A stretch of DNA of 20,747 nt from CAZBEA01 sp964490835 (GTDB lineage: Bacteria; Patescibacteriota; Microgenomatia; Levybacterales; GWA1-39-11): contig CAZBEA010000012.1 in the NCBI GenBank assembly GCA_964490835.1, positions 1-20,747 of the forward strand, read 5' to 3'. The notes below the pieces were generated by a model. That model was not told where the DNA came from, did not search any database, and was given only the letters and a program-made list of their open reading frames with translations. Shown here in pieces: positions 1 through 6,854 of this stretch; position 1 is the first letter of the stretch; the number at the start of each line of letters is the position of its first letter. The translations under genes were made by a program, and so were the position numbers.

Positions 1-99
1 GTGGCCACGAAAAGAAACAATTCTCTCCCTTTTTCCTTCTTTGACGTGATGCTTTACTTCGACCAAAGCTCCACGTCTGACATCGACTGATAATTCCAT
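1..99 (-). CDS. rplS: 50S ribosomal protein L19, N-terminal part (cut by window edge)
   Basis: This reading frame is too short to stand out by length. It starts with ATG at 99 (minus) and stays open for 33 codons to the window edge. The peptide contains VEVKHHVKEGKRERIVSFRG, which matches the start of the L19 core (the GD-TVEV-x-V-x-EG-x-x-RIQ-x-F-EG pattern). L19 sits at the 30S-50S interface of the large subunit. Only about nine residues precede the conserved Gly, roughly 13 fewer than in E. coli L19, so the N-terminal helix is short or missing. A perfect TATAAT box lies seven bases upstream of the ATG, which fixes this start and suggests a leaderless mRNA. The gene follows pyrG on the same strand after a 33-base gap. 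Identification is by motif memory from 33 residues; the rest of the gene is outside the window. Confidence 0.82.
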   Translation of the reverse strand, partial: MELSVDVRRGALVEVKHHVKEGKRERIVSFRGH

Positions 100-106
100 G
101 ACGATT

Positions 107-112
107 ATTATA
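107..112 (-). promoter_or_regulatory. -10 box of rplS promoter
   Basis: Reading the minus strand, a perfect TATAAT lies at 112 to 107, with seven bases between it and the rplS ATG. The -35 region about 17 bases upstream (around 130-135) is a poor match (TAGCAA). Transcription would start at or within a base or two of the start codon. The box lies between rplS and the end of pyrG. Confidence 0.6.
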
Positions 113-132
113 CTAAAAAGATTTGAAATTTG

Positions 133-1797
133 CTACTCTTTTGAAGCTTCTAGAAATTCGATAAAAAGTGGGTGCGGATGCTCAAGTCTGCTCTTATATT
201 CCGGGTGTCCCTGTATCCCAACGTAGAATGGATGCTGGTCAAAAGACATCTCGATAATTTCCGGTAATCCTTCTACAACGGACTTTGCCACAATTTTTAA
301 TCCGTTCTTCTTGAATTCTTCCTCGTACGCTTTATTCATTTCATATCTGTGTCTATGACGTTCGCTGATAAGTCCTTTTTTCTCGTCGACAAAAGCATCA
401 TGCTTCTTGTAAAAATTAAATACTCTTGAATCTTTTTCAATAATCGCGTCCCATGCACCGAGCCGCATCGTTCCGCCGTATGCACGGCGCTTTAAAATTT
501 CTTCCTGAGACGGAATTATATGAATGATCGGATGTTTGGTTTTGGGATTGTTCTCGGTGGTATTCGCATCTTTGTAGCCCAGAACATCACGCGCATACGC
601 GATAACGGCCAATTGCATTCCATAACACAACCCTAAATACGGAATTTTTTTCTTTCGCGCGTAAGAAGCCGCAGTAATCATTCCTTCAGCTCCCCTCTCT
701 CCCCATCCGATAGGAACAATAATACCATTAGGATTTCCAATTATTTTCTCTCCCTTTTTCTCAACTTCTTCGGCATCAATCCAGGTAAGTGACACTTTCA
801 CTCCGGCCGCCCATGACGCATGATCTATTGCATCAAAAAGAGCCGCATACGAATCTCTTAGTTTGTAATTCCCGGTTGAAAAATATTTCCCCACAATCGC
901 AATTTCGATATGTGAGTCCTTCTCTTTTTTAATCCGTGCGATTATTTTTTCCCATTCGGATAGTTTTGGACTTCTTACACTGAGTCCAAGACGTGCAAGA
1001 ATTTTCTCTGATAATTTTTGCTTTTCGAGTACCAGCGGAATCTCGTAGACTGACCCTACGTCGGGGCTTGAAATAACAGTATCCTTGTGCATATTGCAAA
1101 ATAGCGCGAGCCTTTCGGCACGCCTTTCGTCTAACATTTTCTCTGACCTGGCAATAACAAAATCCGGCTGAATTCCCATGGAATTGAGAGTTCTAACAGA
1201 CAACTGGGTTGGTTTGGTTTTGGGTTCTCCAAGATGCGCAGGTACCGGAACGTAACTTACATGAATGTGTATGACGTCGTGCGGATGGCGAAGAGTAAGC
1301 ATTCTGGCTGCCTCATAATATAAAGCATTCTGGTACTCGCCGACCGTTCCACCCAACTCAATCATTACAATATCCACGTCTTTTTTAACGCCCAAGTCTT
1401 TTATTCGATTCATTATTTCATCTGTTATATGAGGAATAGCTTCAACGTCTTCTCCTTTATATTCAAATGCGCGTTCCCGCTCGATAACCGATGAATAAAT
1501 CTTTCCCATCGTAACGAAATTTGCCTTCCCCATGTTCTCATCTAGGAATTTTTCGTAGGTTCCAATATCCATATCTGCCTCTGTTCCGTCATCACACAAA
1601 AATACGTCTCCGTGTTCAATAGGATTTATTGTCCCAGCGTCAAGATTTAGATAATTCTCGAATTTAATAGGAGCTACTTTATAACCCGATTTTTTGAGGA
1701 GAAGAGCAATTGAGGCGACCGTTATTCCTTTTCCGATTCCTGAAATAACGCCTCCACTTACAAAAATATACTTAGTATGTGAATTTTTCTGCGGCAC
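133..1797 (-). CDS. pyrG: CTP synthase (glutamine-hydrolysing)
   Basis: It converts UTP, ATP and glutamine to CTP, the last step of cytidine nucleotide synthesis, in the cytoplasm. The 554-residue length is normal for the family. The N-terminal synthetase domain begins with FVSGGVISGIGKG (residues 12-24, P-loop with Lys23) and includes an acidic DDGTEADMDIG segment. The C-terminal class I glutamine amidotransferase domain carries the nucleophile Cys391 in GLCYGMQ and the His531/Glu533 pair in GHPEYKS, so the triad is complete. Several usually constant positions differ: the oxyanion segment reads PIGWG instead of PGGFG, LCYGMQ replaces LCLGMQ, and IQGHPE replaces VQFHPE. The start is GTG at 1797; a promoter ending a few bases upstream supports it. 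The gene runs divergently from the glycosyltransferase at 1866 and is followed by rplS. Confidence 0.95.
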   Translation of the reverse strand: MPQKNSHTKYIFVSGGVISGIGKGITVASIALLLKKSGYKVAPIKFENYLNLDAGTINPIEHGDVFLCDDGTEADMDIGTYEKFLDENMGKANFVTMGKIYSSVIERERAFEYKGEDVEAIPHITDEIMNRIKDLGVKKDVDIVMIELGGTVGEYQNALYYEAARMLTLRHPHDVIHIHVSYVPVPAHLGEPKTKPTQLSVRTLNSMGIQPDFVIARSEKMLDERRAERLALFCNMHKDTVISSPDVGSVYEIPLVLEKQKLSEKILARLGLSVRSPKLSEWEKIIARIKKEKDSHIEIAIVGKYFSTGNYKLRDSYAALFDAIDHASWAAGVKVSLTWIDAEEVEKKGEKIIGNPNGIIVPIGWGERGAEGMITAASYARKKKIPYLGLCYGMQLAVIAYARDVLGYKDANTTENNPKTKHPIIHIIPSQEEILKRRAYGGTMRLGAWDAIIEKDSRVFNFYKKHDAFVDEKKGLISERHRHRYEMNKAYEEEFKKNGLKIVAKSVVEGLPEIIEMSFDQHPFYVGIQGHPEYKSRLEHPHPLFIEFLEASKE

Positions 1798-1802
1798 GAT
1801 TT

Positions 1803-1831
1803 ATATTATCAAATAAAGATATTTGGGTCAA
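1803..1831 (-). promoter_or_regulatory. Sigma70-type promoter of pyrG
   Basis: On the minus strand TTGACC (1831 to 1826) is followed after 17 bases by TAATAT (1808 to 1803). An overlapping GATAAT (1810 to 1805) is the alternative -10 box with a 15-base spacer. Either leaves only 5-7 bases before the GTG start at 1797, so the pyrG transcript is predicted to be leaderless or nearly so. The promoter lies in the 68-base divergent spacer shared with the gene at 1866. Confidence 0.55.
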
Positions 1832-1850
1832 CGAGCAGAATCCTAAAATG

Positions 1851-1859
1851 TGATATAAC
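1851..1859 (+). promoter_or_regulatory. Extended -10 promoter of the glycosyltransferase gene
   Basis: TGaTATAAC is an extended -10 element (TG, one base, then a 5/6 match to TATAAT). It ends six bases before the ATG at 1866, so transcription should begin at about the A of the start codon. No good -35 hexamer is visible, as is common for extended -10 promoters. Confidence 0.55.
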
Positions 1860-1865
1860 TTCATC

Positions 1866-3335
1866 ATGAAATTATTTATCCAACATAAAACTCAATTCTT
1901 CATTTTTTTTGTAAGTTTTGCACTTCTTTTTCATGCGTTTATTCGTGGATACAACCCACAGGACGAGGGATGGGTGTTATATGGAGCATGGCGGATATTT
2001 GAGGGTGGCGTTCCTTACAGGGATTTTCAATATCTATACACCCCGCTGAGTGCATTTTTGGGTTCGCTATCCTTTGTGTTCGATATTTCAATTTTCTCTG
2101 AAAGAATGCTTGCGCTCACACTTTCTTCACTCACCGCAACAGTACTATATTCATTTTTAAATCAGTTAAAATTTTCTCATGTAACTTCTATACTGATCAC
2201 CGCCTTTTTTCTTGTTTGGGGTCCACTTCACTCCAATTTTCTTTCTCCAACAATTCTTTCTGTTGAGGTCGGAATCGTGTATCTATATGTTCTCAACAGG
2301 ATAATATCCGGAAAAACAAAGTCTCACACATCTCTTTTTATAGCGGGGTCGCTTGTATCGCTTGTACTACTTACCAAACAAAATTTCGGAGCTGGCGTAC
2401 TCGTCCATTCTGTTGTGGTTTTTACTATGGTAAAAATGCGCTTTTCAATAACCAAGAGTATCGTTTTTGTTATTGGAATTGTTACTCCAATTATTATATT
2501 TGTATTCTATCTTCTCATGACAAATTCTTTTCAGTATTTCATGAGAGAAATGTACGACTTTCTGGTTCTTGATGCAATTCTTAATGATGGATTTAAATAT
2601 CACACCCCCTTCACATTTCCAGCTCCACTCTTTTATAAATTGGCAAAAATAGCACTCTATTTTTCACCACTGCTACTTGGTATCTGGACCTTTCTTGTAT
2701 GCATAAAAAAAAGATCTCATTACTTTTATATCCCTCTACTATTAATTCTTTTTTTCTATGTAGGTATTCAGCCTGTAATGGACACCGTTCATCTCACTCC
2801 CATCATTGCATTTTCGTCCATTTGTATCGGAATTTTCTTAAAATGTAGCAATTCTCGGACACAAAAAGTTATTACTCATTTGATATTTTTTTTGCTAATC
2901 CTTGGGATATATAGTGGAATTTTTCGGAATTACTTCAAATGGTTTGCGCCCCTATACACCAATACCGGCCAAATTGAGAGTAAGCACGCGAAGATATTAA
3001 TCGAACCCAACGATGCTCTCGCAATTAATTCAATCGTTTCGTATATTACACAGCATTCAAATTCGGATGAGTCAATTTTCAACTACGGAATGACTCCGAT
3101 TTTTTATTTTCTTTCGGCAAGACAGAGCCCTAGTAAATTTAATACGATCGAGACAAGAAACGTCCAAGGAGAAAACCTTGAGATTCTTTTGCAGGAATTA
3201 GAATCGAACCCACCGCACCTTATCATATCGGATGGTGAATTTCGAAATATCAATCCAAGAGTCGAATTGTTTATTCTTGAAAATTACGAACGAACAGCAA
3301 CCGTTGGAGGAAGGACTTTTTACAAACCCATCTAA
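1866..3335 (+). CDS. Polytopic membrane glycosyltransferase, GT-C / PMT-like
   Basis: The 489-residue protein has a short cytoplasmic N-terminus, about ten to twelve hydrophobic segments (first at about 10-28, last at about 335-353) and a soluble C-terminal region of about 130 residues. After the first membrane segment comes NPQDEGWVLYGAWRIFEGGVPYRDF (residues 30 onward). In GT-C enzymes of the PMT/ArnT type the Asp of this first outer loop (here Asp33 or Glu34) is the catalytic acid/base, and the G-x-PYRDF motif with a following Tyr-x-Pro is typical of the group. Such proteins use polyprenyl-phosphate sugars to modify lipids, proteins or cell wall polymers on the outer face of the membrane; the actual substrate cannot be read from the sequence. 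It appears to be a single-gene unit with its own extended -10 promoter. Family assignment is moderately firm, acceptor and donor unknown. Confidence 0.65.
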   Translation: MKLFIQHKTQFFIFFVSFALLFHAFIRGYNPQDEGWVLYGAWRIFEGGVPYRDFQYLYTPLSAFLGSLSFVFDISIFSERMLALTLSSLTATVLYSFLNQLKFSHVTSILITAFFLVWGPLHSNFLSPTILSVEVGIVYLYVLNRIISGKTKSHTSLFIAGSLVSLVLLTKQNFGAGVLVHSVVVFTMVKMRFSITKSIVFVIGIVTPIIIFVFYLLMTNSFQYFMREMYDFLVLDAILNDGFKYHTPFTFPAPLFYKLAKIALYFSPLLLGIWTFLVCIKKRSHYFYIPLLLILFFYVGIQPVMDTVHLTPIIAFSSICIGIFLKCSNSRTQKVITHLIFFLLILGIYSGIFRNYFKWFAPLYTNTGQIESKHAKILIEPNDALAINSIVSYITQHSNSDESIFNYGMTPIFYFLSARQSPSKFNTIETRNVQGENLEILLQELESNPPHLIISDGEFRNINPRVELFILENYERTATVGGRTFYKPI

Positions 3336-3349
3336 ATTGAGGAGAGAGA

Positions 3350-3367
3350 GGGGACTTAACCCCCCCC
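3350..3367. repeat. GGGG/CCCC inverted repeat with an eight-C run
   Basis: GGGG (3350-3353), a six-base loop and a run of eight C (3360-3367) form a short GC stem between the convergent glycosyltransferase gene and tRNA-Gly. Looser pairing of flanking GGAGAG with CTCTTCC could lengthen it. No T-run follows on either strand, so it is not a standard intrinsic terminator, although its position between convergent units would suit one. Confidence 0.3.
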
Positions 3368-3381
3368 GAACTCTTCCTTGG

Positions 3382-3485
3382 GTCCCGCTGTTTGATTATG
3401 AGCGAGGTACGAGAATTGAACTCGCTTCTCTACCTTGGGAAGGTAGCATACTACCGGTGTACTAACCTCGCAAGAACAGCAGGAC
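3382..3485. repeat. 11-bp inverted repeat enclosing tRNA-Gly
   Basis: The left arm at 3382-3392 (GTCCCGCTGTT) and the right arm at 3475-3485 (AACAGCAGGAC) are complementary over 11 positions with one G-T mismatch that would be a G·U pair in RNA. They sit 3 bases outside the 5' end and 8 bases outside the discriminator base of the tRNA. In the precursor RNA they would form a stem closing over the tRNA cloverleaf. Confidence 0.7.
3401..3471 (-). tRNA. tRNA-Gly (anticodon CCC)
   Basis: The minus strand folds into a complete cloverleaf of 71 bases. The acceptor stem GCGAGGT/ACCTCGC has seven perfect pairs. The D stem is GTAC/GTAT, the anticodon stem CTACC/GGTAG has loop TTCCCAA, and the T stem GCGAG/CTCGT has loop TTCAATT. 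The anticodon CCC (plus positions 3437-3439) reads GGG. The discriminator is U73, as expected for bacterial glycine tRNA. The 3' CCA is not encoded. It lies downstream of the LysM gene on the same strand, after about 130 bases, and may be read through from there; no convincing promoter of its own was found. Confidence 0.93.
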
Positions 3486-3493
3486 ACCACTGA

Positions 3494-3510
3494 TCCCGAC
3501 CTAATCGGGA
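3494..3510. repeat. 6-bp hairpin upstream of tRNA-Gly
   Basis: TCCCGA (3494-3499) and TCGGGA (3505-3510) form a perfect stem with a five-base loop. It lies between the LysM stop codon and tRNA-Gly on the minus strand. No T-run follows on either strand. It could be a processing signal or a weak terminator for the LysM gene; the function is not known. Confidence 0.35.
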
Positions 3511-3600
3511 CTGAACTACTCTCGCAATATACAGTGATTAGATTACACTCATTAAATCTTTATTTCAAGTCTTTAATACCATCTAACCTTCCCAAGAATC

Positions 3601-4287
3601 TTATCGAGGCAATGTAAAGACATTACCTGCATGAATAAGGTCAGGATTGGCAAGATTATTTGCCCTTGCTATATCGACCCATCTATATCCGTCTCCATAA
3701 GCTCTCACTGCGATATTCCAAAGATTGTCTCCTCGAACTACGGTATAGGATGCGCCTGTAATTGCATCTTGTGAAGGAACGACCGGTTCGGCAGGTCCTT
3801 GTTCTGTAGTTTTTGGTGCTTCGGGAGCTTTTGTCGGTGCGGCTGTTGCTATCGGTTCTGCTTCTTGAGCAGGAGTTACTTCAACATCCATACCTGTCTT
3901 ATCATCTCCTTTTGGAATATTTAACTTTGTTCCTTTTTCAATTGTGTCAGGATTGGTTATCTTATTCTCTGCAGCAATTGTTGGCCAAAGTTCACCATTC
4001 TGATAGAACTTTTCAGCAATACTGTAGAGTGTTTCACCCTCCTCAACGACGTGTGTATCTGCAATTCCCTCAATTGATTCAATATTTGTTCCCTCTGAAA
4101 TGTCTCCTTGGTTTCTTTGAGCAATTGATCTTATTCCCAAGAAAACAATTACGAAAAGTACTACAACTGTGATAATTCCATATGCGAGACTGACGTAAGA
4201 ACGAGGTGCTGAAAAATCAGACATTTTTTCGAAATCAATTTTTGACGAACGTGTGCTTTTTGCCTTTGTTGTTTTTTTGCGTGCCAT
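3601..4287 (-). CDS. Membrane-anchored protein with two LysM domains
   Basis: The 228-residue protein has a Lys/Arg-rich N-terminus (residues 2-16), one transmembrane segment (about 31-53), a first LysM domain (about 79-126, from HVVEEGETLYSIA to LNIPK), a linker rich in Ala, Pro, Thr and Glu (about 127-177) and a second LysM domain (181-228, from YTVVRGDNLWNIA to FTLPR). The protein ends exactly with the second LysM. LysM binds GlcNAc-containing glycans, chiefly peptidoglycan, so this is probably an extracytoplasmic wall-binding protein tethered to the membrane. No enzymatic domain is present. The charged N-terminus favours a cytoplasmic N-terminus and an outer C-terminus. A strong AAAGGAGG site precedes the ATG. 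The gene lies 38 bases downstream of tRNA-Asp on the same strand and is probably co-transcribed with it. Confidence 0.88.
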   Translation of the reverse strand: MARKKTTKAKSTRSSKIDFEKMSDFSAPRSYVSLAYGIITVVVLFVIVFLGIRSIAQRNQGDISEGTNIESIEGIADTHVVEEGETLYSIAEKFYQNGELWPTIAAENKITNPDTIEKGTKLNIPKGDDKTGMDVEVTPAQEAEPIATAAPTKAPEAPKTTEQGPAEPVVPSQDAITGASYTVVRGDNLWNIAVRAYGDGYRWVDIARANNLANPDLIHAGNVFTLPR

Positions 4288-4291
4288 AGTG

Positions 4292-4299
4292 CCTCCTTT
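4292..4299 (-). promoter_or_regulatory. Shine-Dalgarno site of the LysM gene
   Basis: On the minus strand AAAGGAGG lies four bases before the ATG at 4287. This is one of the two strongest ribosome binding sites in the window and fixes the start codon. It fits a transcript that begins further upstream, at tRNA-Asp. Confidence 0.75.
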
Positions 4300-4325
4300 C
4301 TGGGCAGTGGTAAGTGGAGTAAAAG

Positions 4326-4399
4326 CGGGAGCGACGGGACTCGAACCCGCGACCTCTTCCGTGACAGGGAAGCGCTCTAACCAATTGAGCTACGCCCCC
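4326..4399 (-). tRNA. tRNA-Asp (anticodon GUC)
   Basis: The minus strand forms a 74-base cloverleaf. The acceptor stem is GGGGGCG/CGCTCCC with one G·U pair, the D stem is GCTC/GAGC, the anticodon stem CTTCC/GGAAG has loop CTGTCAC, and the T stem GCGGG/CCCGT has loop TTCGAGT. The anticodon GUC reads GAU/GAC. The discriminator base is G73, an identity element of aspartate tRNA. CCA is not encoded. A good promoter lies just upstream and the LysM gene lies just downstream. Confidence 0.96.
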
Positions 4400-4412
4400 A
4401 CTAAGTGGTAGT

Positions 4413-4441
4413 ATGGTAACAAATAGACCACACTCAGTCAA
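4413..4441 (-). promoter_or_regulatory. Sigma70-type promoter of tRNA-Asp (and LysM gene)
   Basis: On the minus strand TTGACT (4441 to 4436) is followed after exactly 17 bases by TACCAT (4418 to 4413), and the tRNA begins 13 bases further on. This is the only clear promoter upstream of the tRNA-Asp and LysM genes. Confidence 0.6.
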
Positions 4442-4449
4442 TACGAATT

Positions 4450-4458
4450 TGGTAGGAT
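4450..4458 (+). promoter_or_regulatory. Possible extended -10 promoter of polX
   Basis: TGgTAGGAT is an extended -10 type element (4/6 match to TATAAT) ending 12 bases before the polX ATG at 4471. A run of five G (4462-4466) lies four bases before the ATG and may act as a weak ribosome binding site. No -35 hexamer is evident. Weak evidence. Confidence 0.3.
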
Positions 4459-4470
4459 ATAGGGGGTAAA

Positions 4471-6240
4471 ATGACAAATAAGGAAATTGTTCACCTTTTA
4501 AGAAGTGTTGCAGCAGCTTACACAATTAAAGATGAGAGGAAGTATAAATTCCAGATCATCGCGTACCAAAAAGCGGCAGACACTGTCGAGCACGCCTCGA
4601 CCGAACTGAAAAACCTCTACGAGCAAAAAAGCCTTGAAAATTTATCGGGCATTGGCCCTACAATTAAATCGAGACTCGAAGAGCTCTTTTCAACCGGGAA
4701 GGTTACACATTTCGAAGACGTTTTGTCGGGAATTTCTCCTGCAGTATTCCCACTCCTTGATATTCCAACTTTTGGTCCCAAAAAGGCCTTCAAACTTGTT
4801 ACACATTTCAATCTGTCAGACCCCCTCACTGTTATTGCCGATGTCCGAAAACTTGCTGAAAACGGACAGATTTCAGAGCTTGAGTCATTCGGAGAAAAAT
4901 CACAAGCCGACATAATCCAAGCGATTGATGAATATGGCAAGGGCACAACCAAAACAAATCGTATGATTCTCTCGTATGCTTTCAGCCTCGCAAATGAAGT
5001 TCTTGAATACTTACAAAAATCAAAACATGTAATTCAGGCATTCCCACTTGGGAGTCTTCGTCGAATGTCATCAACGGTCGGTGATATCGATATTGCAGTA
5101 GCGTCCGACACTCCGGATTTGGTTATTGAACATTTTGTCGGATTTCCAGCAAAAGAGCGGGTGATAGAAAAAGGTCCGACAACTGCATCACTTCTTATCG
5201 GCGGCGGGAGACATGTTGATTTATTGGTGCTTCCCGCATCACAATTTGGCTCACTTCTCCAACATTTTACTGGCAGCAAACATCACAACGTAGCTCTCCG
5301 CGAATATGCTCTAAAGAAAGGACTTTCACTCTCAGAACGGGGAATAAAACTTATTAAGGATAACAAACGGCTCATTGAATTTGATAAAGAAGAAAAATTC
5401 TATGAATATCTCGGCCTTCAGTGGATCCCGCCTGAAATGAGAGAAAATCTGGGTGAAATAGAACTTGCTCTCAAGAATAAACTTCCCAAACTAGTTGAAT
5501 TAAAAGATATTAAGGGAGATATGCATATTCATTCAGATTATCCTATCGACAGTTCTCATGATTATGGTAACGCTTCAATGGAAAAAATGCTCGAAAAAGC
5601 AATCGCACTTGGATATGAATATTTTGGATTTTCAGAACATAATCCTAGCGTAATGAATCACAGTAAAGATGAAATTTATTCAATATTGGCAAGAAGAAAA
5701 GATAAAATTGATCAAATAAAATTGAGTAATAAAAATATTCGAGTCATTAATTTACTTGAAGTAGATATTTTAGCTTCCGGCGAGCTCGCTCTCGATGAAA
5801 AGGCACTCGGTTATGTTGATGCGTGTATCGTTTCAATACATAGTTCATTTAACACACCACGTGACAGCATGACAAAAAGAATTTTGGGGGGGTTGGCACA
5901 TCCTAAAGCAAAAATTTTTGCCCACCCCACGGGAAGGCTTCTCAATCAACGCTCAGGGTATGAAGCAGATTGGGATCGACTTTTTTCATTCGTTGTTGAG
6001 AACAATAAAGCACTCGAAATAAACGCGTGGCCCGAGAGACTCGATCTGCCCGATATTATGGTGAAGGAAGCAAAAGACAACGGAGTTAAGTTTGTGATCG
6101 ATACAGACAGTCATGCCCTATCCCACATGGATAACATGTTTTACGGGGTTTCGGTTGCAAGACGCGGCTGGTTAGAACCCCACCATGTTCTCAATACTCT
6201 TCCTGCAGCCTCATTTGAAAAATGGATAAAAGGAGTTTGA
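4471..6240 (+). CDS. polX: DNA polymerase X with C-terminal PHP nuclease domain
   Basis: This is a bacterial family X polymerase for short-gap filling in base excision repair, with a PHP metal-dependent 3'-5' exonuclease/phosphatase domain. The 589 residues match the usual bacterial PolX length. It has an N-terminal 8-kDa-like domain, helix-hairpin-helix motifs (about 55-71 and 97-109), and the polymerase palm with GSLRRMSSTVGDIDIA (catalytic Asp205 and Asp207) and Asp250 in HVDLLVLP. FTGSKHHNVALREYA (266-280) is the conserved fingers/thumb motif. The PHP domain begins at DMHIHSDY (His352, His354) and continues with Glu430, His457, His485 and Asp546/His548 as likely metal ligands. One ligand position reads SEH (Glu389-His390) where the common form is TDH. 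It starts a plus-strand run with lemA and htpX, diverging from tRNA-Asp. Confidence 0.93.
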   Translation: MTNKEIVHLLRSVAAAYTIKDERKYKFQIIAYQKAADTVEHASTELKNLYEQKSLENLSGIGPTIKSRLEELFSTGKVTHFEDVLSGISPAVFPLLDIPTFGPKKAFKLVTHFNLSDPLTVIADVRKLAENGQISELESFGEKSQADIIQAIDEYGKGTTKTNRMILSYAFSLANEVLEYLQKSKHVIQAFPLGSLRRMSSTVGDIDIAVASDTPDLVIEHFVGFPAKERVIEKGPTTASLLIGGGRHVDLLVLPASQFGSLLQHFTGSKHHNVALREYALKKGLSLSERGIKLIKDNKRLIEFDKEEKFYEYLGLQWIPPEMRENLGEIELALKNKLPKLVELKDIKGDMHIHSDYPIDSSHDYGNASMEKMLEKAIALGYEYFGFSEHNPSVMNHSKDEIYSILARRKDKIDQIKLSNKNIRVINLLEVDILASGELALDEKALGYVDACIVSIHSSFNTPRDSMTKRILGGLAHPKAKIFAHPTGRLLNQRSGYEADWDRLFSFVVENNKALEINAWPERLDLPDIMVKEAKDNGVKFVIDTDSHALSHMDNMFYGVSVARRGWLEPHHVLNTLPAASFEKWIKGV

Positions 6241-6265
6241 CAATAAGGACAAAATCTGCAACAAT
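6237..6265 (+). promoter_or_regulatory. Sigma70-type promoter of lemA
   Basis: A perfect TTGACA (6237-6242) overlaps the polX stop codon. After 17 bases comes AACAAT (6260-6265), preceded by TG at 6257-6258 as in extended -10 promoters. The -10 box ends eight bases before the lemA ATG at 6274. No ribosome binding site is found at a normal distance, so a leaderless lemA transcript is predicted. Confidence 0.6.
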
Positions 6266-6273
6266 TCAAGTAT

Positions 6274-6825
6274 ATGACTCCACTTTTATTCGGCCTCGGG
6301 GCAGTAGCACTTATCGCAATTTTTATCTGGCTGACTTATAACGCGCTTGTTACCCTTAAAGAAAGAATCAAAGAAGCAAGAAGCGGAATTGACGTTCAAC
6401 TCAAGCGAAGAGCCGATCTCATTCCAAACTTAGTTGAAACTGTTAAGGGTTATGCCAAACATGAAAAATCCGTACTCGAAAATGTAACCAAGGCTCGTTC
6501 AGAGCTAATGAAAGCAGGCTCGATGGGCGAAAAAGCGCGCGCCGACAACATGCTGCAGGATGCACTTAAGTCGCTTTTTGCTGTTGCTGAAGCGTATCCC
6601 GAGCTTAAAGCAAGTGAAAACTTCAAACAACTTCAAAGTGATTTAACGGATACGGAGGATAAGATCTCGTACTCAAGACAGTTCTATAACTCAAACGTCC
6701 TTTCATATAATACAAAACTTAAGATGTTTCCAACCAATATAATTGCGGGAATTTTCCACTTCACAGAGGAAGAATTCTTCGAAGCAGGTGAGGAAGACAG
6801 AAAAGAAGTAAAAGTCTCCTTCTAG
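6274..6825 (+). CDS. lemA: LemA family membrane protein
   Basis: The 183-residue protein has one N-terminal membrane segment (about 4-24) followed by a long helical domain, the usual size and form of LemA. The conserved LemA stretch is present: LKERIKEARSGIDVQLKRRADLIPNLVETVKGYAKHEKSVLENVTKAR (residues 28 onward) and the later YSRQFYNSNVLSYN segment before a MFPTNIIAG motif. Function is not settled in general; LemA proteins are membrane-bound with the C-terminal helical bundle facing one side. It is commonly found beside HtpX-type proteases, as here, and a link to envelope stress or protease function is inferred from that. The gene follows polX after 33 bases and has its own promoter. Confidence 0.9.
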   Translation: MTPLLFGLGAVALIAIFIWLTYNALVTLKERIKEARSGIDVQLKRRADLIPNLVETVKGYAKHEKSVLENVTKARSELMKAGSMGEKARADNMLQDALKSLFAVAEAYPELKASENFKQLQSDLTDTEDKISYSRQFYNSNVLSYNTKLKMFPTNIIAGIFHFTEEEFFEAGEEDRKEVKVSF

Positions 6826-6833
6826 ACACCCTC

Positions 6834-6842
6834 TGGTATAAT
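6834..6842 (+). promoter_or_regulatory. Extended -10 promoter of htpX
   Basis: TGgTATAAT, a perfect extended -10 element, lies in the 29-base spacer between lemA and htpX. It ends 12 bases before the ATG at 6855, leaving a leader of about 5-6 bases or less and no Shine-Dalgarno site. Confidence 0.6.
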
Positions 6843-6854
6843 ATTTGTAAGTAA

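Noticed and set aside
3350..3367. The GGGG/CCCC stem as an intrinsic terminator between convergent units.
   Set aside because: There is no T-run on either strand after the stem; kept only as an inverted repeat of unknown role.
3232..3465. Open frame of 77 codons overlapping the end of the glycosyltransferase gene and running into tRNA-Gly.
   Set aside because: It overlaps two well-supported features, one of them antisense to a tRNA, and has no family resemblance.
4235..4525. A 96-codon open frame on the minus strand across tRNA-Asp and the polX start.
   Set aside because: It runs through the tRNA and the divergent promoter region and contains a translated tRNA sequence typical of false calls.
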